DNA of 64,000 bases from Epiperipatus broadwayi (lineage: Eukaryota > Onychophora > Udeonychophora > Euonychophora > Peripatidae): positions 23,000,750-23,064,749 of the forward strand of contig JAQFVV010012396.1 in NCBI GenBank assembly GCA_028023455.1, given 5' to 3'. Numbering within the stretch: the stretch's first letter is position 1; each line of letters begins with the position of its first letter. A program made the translations under genes and the position numbers. Positions 52,509 through 64,000 of this stretch are shown in pieces. The notes under the pieces were generated by a model. That model did not search any database. It saw only the letters and a list, made by a program, of their open reading frames with translations, and was not told the DNA's origin.

Positions 52509-55500
52509 TTAATGGAAAATAATACACAGTACTATCCAAAAATTTATAATTTATATATATAACATGAGTGCAGGCAAATATTAATTTTTATGATTGAATT
52601 TTCTTTTAATTTTAGAAGGCAATTTATTCAAAGAAAAATACACCTACAGATATTTCACTTTAAAGGTAAATATATATACCCACACAGAGATATTTCAGTT
52701 TAAAAAAAAAAATTAAGACAAAACTAATCAAAGAATACCACAATAACTATTTTCAATAGCATTCAGTGAATTATATTATTATTAAAAACATTTACAATAA
52801 AATAGGAAACAGAATATATATCTCATTAGAGGTTAGAGCACTGATGGACAAATGACCAAGTGATTGCAAAAATGTCTAATGTGATGTTTCTTTATTTCTT
52901 TGTTTTGTTTTTAAATGTATTACAATTTCTTGCATTACTATTGTAAGGATAAGTGCACCTAGTGCACCATTATGCATATAGTATAAATGTAGTACTTCTT
53001 ATTTCTGCTATTAAATCTTCCATTTGAAATAGTTATACCTTATCTTTCATTATGTTAATAATCCATAGATAGTAGGTGGAGATAAATTCATATACAAAGA
53101 ATTGCATTCAACATTTTATTAGCATTTGATAATTGTATTATTCCACTAGTAAATCATTATTATCATTGAATCCTTGGCAATTTTTAAATTTTATTTTGTG
53201 TTATTCACATATATATTCATCTGTCACATGCGCATGTATGTCCACATTAAACTTCAGCAAGCATTTTAAAATCCTCTAATAAAAATTTTAAAATGCTACA
53301 GCAAATGATATATTTTATTTCGCTGTTGTTTTAAAGCTCATTAAAAAGATTAAACCTCAGGTTTGTAAGTACCCATTCATATTGTTTTCTCTAAAACAGC
53401 TTTAAAACACATATACTTCATATTAAAAAATATTTATTGTAAAACAATGTTATAGTGACTAATTCACATACAAGAAAAAAAGAATAACACTTTCACATTT
53501 ATTGCATTCATCCTAAAAAAGTTATTTCTCTTTTATTAGAGTCCTATCTTTCTTTTACAAAAACAATATGACTTTTTAGAATTTTAGTTTGACAAAAAAG
53601 CATTTTAAAATATTACTTTAAAAATAATTTTTAAATCTTTTTTAAAATAATAAAAAATATAATAATGCATTTGGTTTACTTTTAAAACATCAGTATAAAC
53701 ATTGTTTTTAACAAGCATTATATCTAAAGTAATTGCAAACTCAGAATCAACATATGCACGTATACAAAAACACACACCCACATATAAAAATGTAATCATT
53801 ATTCAGCTATTTACATCTATTAAAGGTAGAAATAAACAATGTTATTTTAATTTAAAAAATGTATGTCCTTAAATTGAAGTGAACTTTAGGATAAGATGTC
53901 AAACCTACCACATTTTTTTTTTTTAAAGTAGAATAAAAATAAAACAAGTTGTCATTCATTATTTGTATATTGGTGTGTTTTATAATAACTTAAGATCAAC
54001 CACAATAAAATAAAATTAGATAAGATATAACTTGACAATTTTAACAATCAACAAACAAACTTATAACAACAAATATATATTTTAAAATATACTCCAGATA
54101 TGACCAAGATGGCATATTGTATATATATATTAATCCTCAATTATTTATGTTTAAATTTACTTTGATCATATTGCAATTGTGACTCTTGTTTACTTTTATA
54201 AAACTTATATAAATTTTTATTTGACATTTATTTTTCAGATGTATGTGATTGATTAGAATATATATTCTTATTTAATGTTATTTGATATAGCTATTTAAAA
54301 TACTTTAATAAACAATTTAATTTTCATGCAACAGAGATAAAATCCTATTAGAATCTTACAACATATATGATATATCGCGTGAGATTGTACTAAATCGAAT
54401 ATAACTTAAACTTTAATAATTGTAAGATAAAACATAGATTTTATAGTCAAAAATATCGAATATATTAACCATTTTTTAATATATGAAAATAAAGAAAAAC
54501 ATAATAATATTTTTTCTAGGACACAAATTGCATCACATTTTACCAAGAATAGTTCAAAATTATCAAACAAGTAAAGGAAGAGAATAAATAGCTTTTTATA
54601 AAAATCAAAATTACCAAAAAAAAGTTAATACTATATACAACTTACATGTTGTATACAAATATTGAAGAAAAAAAATTATGGTCTTCAAGCAATGATTTTT
54701 CAAAACAAAACATAAAGTGTTAATAAAAGGCATTGTGGCATTTATACATTCTAAAACCCAGATAAGCACTCTAAATTTAGTTAACGTATGCTCTTACAAA
54801 ATGTATGCAATATTTAAATAAACAGTTTCTATTATTTTTGAATTACTGCTATGCAGTTGTAAACACTTTATTGTTTACAGTTAGTGCATCTGACTACATC
54901 AGACATAATTTGAAATTATGAATCTTTTAAAACTTATAAGTCACAATAGGCTTTATTTCAAGTATCTGACTATTATCTAATACAAATGTCCATTGATTTA
55001 TCTATAAGTGAAGTAATATTTAGTTTTTTATTACATACTAAAAGACCAAGATTATCTAGATCCATGTCACTTATAATTTGTTGTGATTCTTCAGTTATAA
55101 TATTTCAAAATGATCATTGATTCTGAACATTTGATAATTTGTAAAATATTTGGCAATGCCGAGGAATATAAAAACATTTCTATTTATTGTCAGAGCGATT
55201 TTCATAATAACAAATAATTATTATAATTCTTTCTTAAAACAATGAAATAATATATAATCATATGCTGATAAAAATAATTGCTTTTATATAAATGTAAAAA
55301 TTGTTAGAAATGACCATATAAAACCATGTGTTATATATCACTTTATTTTATTTTTGGTTTTTTATATCACACAAAAAATATCAGAACACCCCCTATGTTT
55401 TTTTGCTTCTTTTAATTACCTAATTCAAGATAATACTACAAAACAATATATATATTATATAATATCAAATATCAACAATAATAATGACAAAGACATTACA

Positions 55501-55982
55501 GAATCTCAAAATGGCTATTAAAAAATATAAATGCAATTGAAGTTCTATAATATTTTTATAACAATGGCTTTACTCAAAAATTTTGCTTTCATAAAGTTTA
55601 TCTTATTTTAGATGTACAAAACTTATTATATATGTATATGTATGCTCTATTTTAGGTATTATGTGAGATATTAATAATGTTTATTTGTATATATATATAT
55701 ATTAACCCAGTATATTTAGATTTCTAACCCAGTCTATTATTTTATTCTATTTTAAATTTATTTTATTTCTAACCCAATATATAATTAATTAGTTTATTTG
55801 CACTTGTGACACTAATTTTTCTGGTTGTTGTTAAGGCAACCTTTATAAAGCAACATATCCATTAATTTTCCAATATGATCTAAAATACCTTTCCTATAAC
55901 ACAATTGTACATTCAATTCTCTTAAGCCATGCCACGATTGTAATAACAACAATAATTGATCACTTATTAATTTAAAGAATAA
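52509..55982. other. AT-rich noncoding DNA
   Basis: No feature supported. A small diverged repeat 'agatatttca.tttaaa' occurs at 52648 and 52688. The minus frame at 53799-53605 is chance. Confidence 0.55.
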
Positions 55983-56165
55983 TTATAATAGTATTAATCT
56001 CAGGGTTCTTTGTTTCATGTAAGGAAATGCTCGGCAGTATTGTGTTGTCGCATATGACTGGCATTCTGGTCGGCTATAGGAAACATTTATTTGACTTAAA
56101 TTCAATGTGTCTTCATCTCTCATATCCACAGCTACATTATTTAAAGAGATGATAATTCTATTCAA
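55983..56165 (-). other. Exon-like island, unrecognised
   Basis: A 60-codon minus-strand frame ending TAA at 55983-55985 lies in a 170-bp island clearly less AT-rich than the several kb around it. From VAVDMRDEDTLNLSQINVSY it continues SRPECQSYATTQYCRAFPYM. A splice-acceptor-like 'aataatgtag' lies just before the VAVD codons on the minus strand. It could be the last coding exon of a gene, a processed fragment, or chance. I know no family with this sequence. No poly(A) signal clearly tied to it was identified. Confidence 0.2.
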
Positions 56166-60113
<3,948 letters not shown>

Positions 60114-60843
60114 ACAATTATATTGATCAAACCAAAAATACTTCATTATACTTTTGGAAAAATAATGTGACATATATATTTAGTCATGTTTCACTTTGTT
60201 AAAAATAAGATATTTTAAATTCATTATGGAAATGATCCAAAAAGATTTATAAATACAGTTAAAGCTTTGATATGTAATGAAGTGGAAAAATGCTAAATTG
60301 AAATAATTCTCCACCCCCACTCTTTTCTGAAGTAGAGCAAGAAAGCAAAATAAATTATCTGTGAAGTAATCACAAAAATATACACAAAAAGACTAAATTT
60401 CTAATTGTTATTTTATTTTATTTAAAGTGATGGAAATACTCTTTGTACTCAGCCATGTTTGGAAGATGAAGTGTCAATTTAAAGTAAATAGCTCATTGGT
60501 TCCTAACATAATGCAATGCCCAATCTATATTCCTTATCAACTAGTTCAAAACTGCTGTTGGTAAATGGTACTCTGAAAATTGATTGCCAGAGGAAAAAAA
60601 TAAAACTACTAATACGTTGTATAATTGCCTTTAATGCTTTGCTTAATGATACTGAAAGAAGAAAAATATTTAAAGGAAAAAAATACTTTCAAGATGGTAA
60701 GATATTCTAAATCCAGAACAATATATTGTTTAGAGTTATAGCATGCTTTTAAGTTTACATATTGGTAAATGCAAGCTATATATAAGTCATGTGACATCTG
60801 ACTTTTTATTATTACTATTATTATTTTGATGTTGGTGCTTTGG

Positions 60844-61191
60844 CTAAATTAAATGGCTAAGCCTATTAATATATGGAGTATCTGAATTAAGTTCAGGCCC
60901 ATATAATTTTTTCAGTTGGAGAGCTGACTTTAAATACATGCAGATGTCTAAAGGTTTAGATCTTCTTCTTGAGAAATATATTTTAGATAAATACTTAGCT
61001 TGAGTTGGTTTTTTGAATCCAGTGTCCGAACTCCTCACTGAAGAGACCAATAGGTTGAAACCAGTCTGGGGATGGGAACAATATAAAATAATGATGATTT
61101 GAAGAGACCCATAGTTCAAAACCGGCTGGAGATGGGGACAATCTAAGATAAAGGTGATTTGAATGCCTTCTCTTGTAGTAGCATTTATCAT
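60844..61191 (-). pseudogene. 115-codon frame inside palindrome arm
   Basis: The longest ATG frame in the window, starting MINATTREGIQITFILDCPH and containing KYLSKIYFSRRRSKPLDICM near its C-terminal end. It includes the translated 60-bp tandem unit twice (ILDCPHLQPVLNYGSLQ and ILYCSHPQTGFNLLVSS are related). The matching sequence in the right arm is interrupted. Balanced composition hints that the repeat family once encoded a protein or captured part of one, but I know no match, and an open frame of this size can arise by chance in less AT-rich repeat DNA. Confidence 0.2.
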
Positions 61192-61296
61192 AATAAAAAA
61201 TAATTAAAAAAAAGCTTGTTTAGAGTTATAGCATGCTCTTAAGTTTACATATTCATAAATGCAAGCTATATATAAGTCATGAGACATCTGATTTTT

Positions 61297-61299
<3 letters not shown>

Positions 61300-61358
<59 letters not shown>
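61300..61358. repeat. (TA)n, 59 bp
   Basis: TA array at the loop of the 60.7-61.9 kb palindrome. Confidence 0.97.
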
Positions 61359-61361
<3 letters not shown>

Positions 61362-61795
61362 TAAGAGCATGCTAACGCTCTAAACAAGCTTTTTTTTATT
61401 ATGATAAATGCTACTACAAGAGAGGGCATTCAAATCATCTTTATCTTAGATTGTGACCATCCCCAGACCGGTTTCGAACTATGGGTCTCTTCAGTGAGGA
61501 GTTGGGATACTAGATTAAAAAAACCAACTCAAACTAAGCATTTATCTAAAAGATAATTTTCAAGAAGAAGATCTAAACCTTTAGACATCTGCATGTCTTT
61601 AAAGTCAGCTCTCCAACTGAAAAAATTATATGGGCCTGAACTTAATTCAGATACTCCATATATTAATAGGCTTAGCCATTTAATTTATCCAAAGCCCCAA
61701 CAGTAAAATAATAATAGTAATAATAAAAAGCATGCTCTTAAGTTTACATATTGGTAATTGCAAGCTATATATAAGTCATGTGACATCTGACTTTT

Positions 61796-61798
<3 letters not shown>

Positions 61799-61858
<60 letters not shown>
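61799..61858. repeat. (TA)n, 60 bp
   Basis: TA array following the third direct 75-bp block; nearly the same length as the array at 61300-61358. Confidence 0.97.
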
Positions 61859-61861
<3 letters not shown>

Positions 61862-63036
61862 TATTGTTTGTCTTTTATGTTTCTATTTTAAATTTACATC
61901 AAAATTTATACATTTTGTTCAAATTTTATTACAGAAAATGCTTCTGAATATAAATAAGAATTATATCAGTTATATTTTAGAACAAAGTGGATAATTCTAA
62001 AGTATTTAAAATTAAATGAAACTACAATTGTAATATGTTAATATTTGGAGAGTCTTTCAATATGAATAAAATAAATAAAAACTATATCAATATCATTTTA
62101 GATATTTCATAGAATTTTTATAAAATTGATAAGATTTATAGCGATAATTATATATTAGATAGAAGCATAACTTTAAAAGAAGAAAGGAATGGAACTTATA
62201 TTAACAATAAATGTCTTAAATTATTGTACTCTGGAATCCATATTTTGGAAATGCTGTATAGAACAAATAAATTTGTCACTAGACTGCATTCACTTAGACT
62301 ACCATATAAAATACTATGAATCCTCTTTATAGTAAATTATATTCATTAAAATTATAAATATTTACATACCAATATTATATATTTTACAAAAAAATTATAG
62401 TGCATAAGTAATAATATAGGTCCTAAAATAGATAGTTCAACAATAAAACTAATTCTTCTTCATTTCTCAAACAGTTTTATTTTCTATCTTTCTAACCTTT
62501 AAGTTAAACTTGATAATTTCATCAATGAACTGCTTTATTTTTTATATAATCATACATATGGTTTATAAAATTAGGCAATATAATATTTGGTTGAGTCTCT
62601 TTGATTCAAAATGCTAAAGATATTTGTATTTTTCAAATGTTATTTTGCTATTGTTTTTATTTAATTAAATTTTTTTTATATCCATTCATATTGCTAATAT
62701 AACCATTATTATTCAATCTTTTCAATATATTATATCACTCTTATTATATTATTTACATCATCAATTAATAGTCATTCAAAGAACTGATACTTATTTAACA
62801 TTTATATACTTTAATTTTACCTTAACATTTAAAAACACTTAACTCATAAAGATAAAAACATTATTTCACATATCATGTTCAAAGATATTCATTACTCTTG
62901 CACTCAGTATAATATAATTCTTAAATTAAATTTTACTTCACTATTACTTATAAAGTAATAGAGAACATTTTTATATCAAATAATTTTATTAGCTGTGTCC
63001 TGAAAAGAAAATCTAATTGTTTCTTCAACCACAATT
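61859..63036. other. AT-rich noncoding DNA
   Basis: No frame, hairpin or repeat partner supported. Confidence 0.55.
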
Positions 63037-63180
63037 GGGGTTTTCAGATTTAACTTGAAATAAAAGCATGAGGGTTCAGAAATTAATTAAGTTGATCTCT
63101 TTCTATAAAAAATAGGAATTGACTTAATTAATTTCTGCATCACCCTTCATGCATTTATTTCAAGTTAAATCTAAAACCCA
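63037..63180. mobile_element. 144-bp hairpin element
   Basis: Left arm 63037-63096 ('ggggttttcagatttaactt' onward) and right arm 63116-63180 (ending 'aagttaaatctaaaaccc') are reverse complements with few mismatches, around a loop of about 20 nt. The inner ends are 'aattaattaagttgatc' against 'gaattgacttaattaatt'. Size fits a small fold-back MITE or a long hairpin RNA source. No target duplication is clear. Confidence 0.7.
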
Positions 63181-64000
63181 TTTCTCTTTTTTTTTTGAAC
63201 AATCAATAAATATATTTAATAAAAACAAATAACTTTTTTATTTTTAAGTTTTTAATTTTGGCAGAATAAATGAAAATGTAAACTATATCATATTTTATAT
63301 AGTCTAGACACTTATAGTCGATATATATATATATTTGTGACAAGGATTAAGATTCAACCCCCATTACATAGTCTAAATGAGTTTAGATATGCTAAAATAT
63401 TAAATAGATAAAAAAACAGAAAAGCTTATAAAGAATTGATACATGTGTCTGTGAAATGATAGGTATATATATATAGGAACAATAAATTATATGTATAGCT
63501 TATTATTTTGTTTTATTGTCATCAAAAAAAAATTCTTAAGATTCAAAGTTATTTTTGGGATAAAGATAAAATATTTGAAGAATGTAAAGAAAGAGCATCA
63601 GCTATCCATTGGTTATCATATAAGATAGCTCAAGTTAAGGTCATCATGTAGATAGGTATAAGAGGTTAGTGATTTGTAATGGAACTGCTAAAGCATTGAG
63701 TAATTGAGATAATGTCTTGGTCACTTGAGGAGTGTAGAAATGGTGGTGGGGTGCAATTTGATTATTTGTTTTCTTTCTCTTTTGTCTTGTCTTTTACTCC
63801 AACCTAAGTGTTGCTCATAGTCAGATTGTTTTTTAGTGCATTAAGTCCAATAAGTGTGGCTTAGTGAAGAGTTGGTGATAGTAGATTCTATCATTAATTT
63901 CACTACTTCTAAAAGAACCTGTTTGTTCATGAAAAAATTCATGTGCAAGGTTAGGCAGAAATAAGGATGTGGAAGCACATTTGCTTAATTAAAGGATCGA
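63181..64000. other. AT-rich noncoding DNA to window end
   Basis: Short TA runs at 63320-63334 and 63463-63474. The last 400 bases are a little more mixed, with several 'agttggtg' and 'gtagaaatggtggtgggg'-type phrases, but no open frame. Confidence 0.5.

Larger units (their letters stand above)
60728..61858. mobile_element. 1.1-kb palindromic repeat complex
   Basis: A left arm (about 60808-61249) and right arm (about 61354-61730) are reverse complements, closed by a TA array at 61300-61358. Inverted phrases include 'ggcttagccatttaattta', 'cagttggagagctgacttta' with its complement, and 'gcatgctcttaagttta'. The left arm is longer because a unit of about 60 bp ('gaagagacc...gatgattt', then 'gaagagaccc...ggtgattt') is tandemly doubled there. 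Superimposed are three direct copies of a roughly 75-bp block, 'agcatgctcttaagtttaca' to 'gacatctgactttttatta', at 60740-60812, 61230-61303 and 61730-61802; the last two run into TA arrays. A 115-codon minus frame (61191-60844) lies wholly within the left arm. Confidence 0.85.

Overview
This is about 64 kb of very AT-rich eukaryotic DNA (roughly three quarters A+T by eye). I find no intact protein-coding gene, rRNA or tRNA. Most reading frames over 60 codons are chance frames in AT-rich sequence, alternating Ile-Tyr frames through TA repeats, or frames inside repeats. Long (TA)n arrays, fold-back elements, TTAA-flanked MITEs, tRNA-like SINE tails and a decayed Ty3/Gypsy-type remnant indicate an animal intergenic region or a very long intron. 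The texture resembles cephalopod or other mollusc DNA, but nothing in the sequence proves the taxon.

Layout. 1-3.9 kb: a somewhat GC-richer, unrecognised start, a SINE-like repeat ending in a shared tail, and a hairpin-rich block between direct repeats. 3.95-7.47 kb: copy A of a local duplication, carrying a 1,016-bp piggyBac-like MITE that itself holds a nested fold-back. 7.7-9.8 kb: a minus-strand retroelement remnant with a recognisable integrase C-terminal segment. 9.9-11.7 kb: LTR-like promoter and poly(A) signals and a broken coding-like stretch ending at a splice-donor-like site. 12.4-13.35 kb: a diverged, internally duplicated third MITE copy. 14.2-19.2 kb: copy B of the duplication, lacking the MITE but interrupted by about 2.5 kb of unrelated DNA. 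22.9-23.6 kb: the second MITE copy, lacking the nested fold-back.

24-48 kb is mostly plain AT-rich DNA with TA arrays, a 219-bp hairpin MITE (32.7 kb), SINE fragments (32.95 and 35.4 kb), a fold-back with a perfect 30-bp palindrome (33.4 kb), poly-G runs (40.2-40.3 kb) and several young tandem duplications. 49.6-50.6 kb and 60.7-61.9 kb hold two complex palindromes of about 1 kb built from inverted and direct copies of their own units. Between them lie a possible retroelement 3' fragment (52.3 kb) and a weak exon-like island (56 kb). The last 2 kb holds a 144-bp hairpin.

The main interest is transposon history. The duplication supplies an empty site for the MITE, and a second MITE copy supplies an empty site for the fold-back nested inside it, so the order of insertions can be read from one window.
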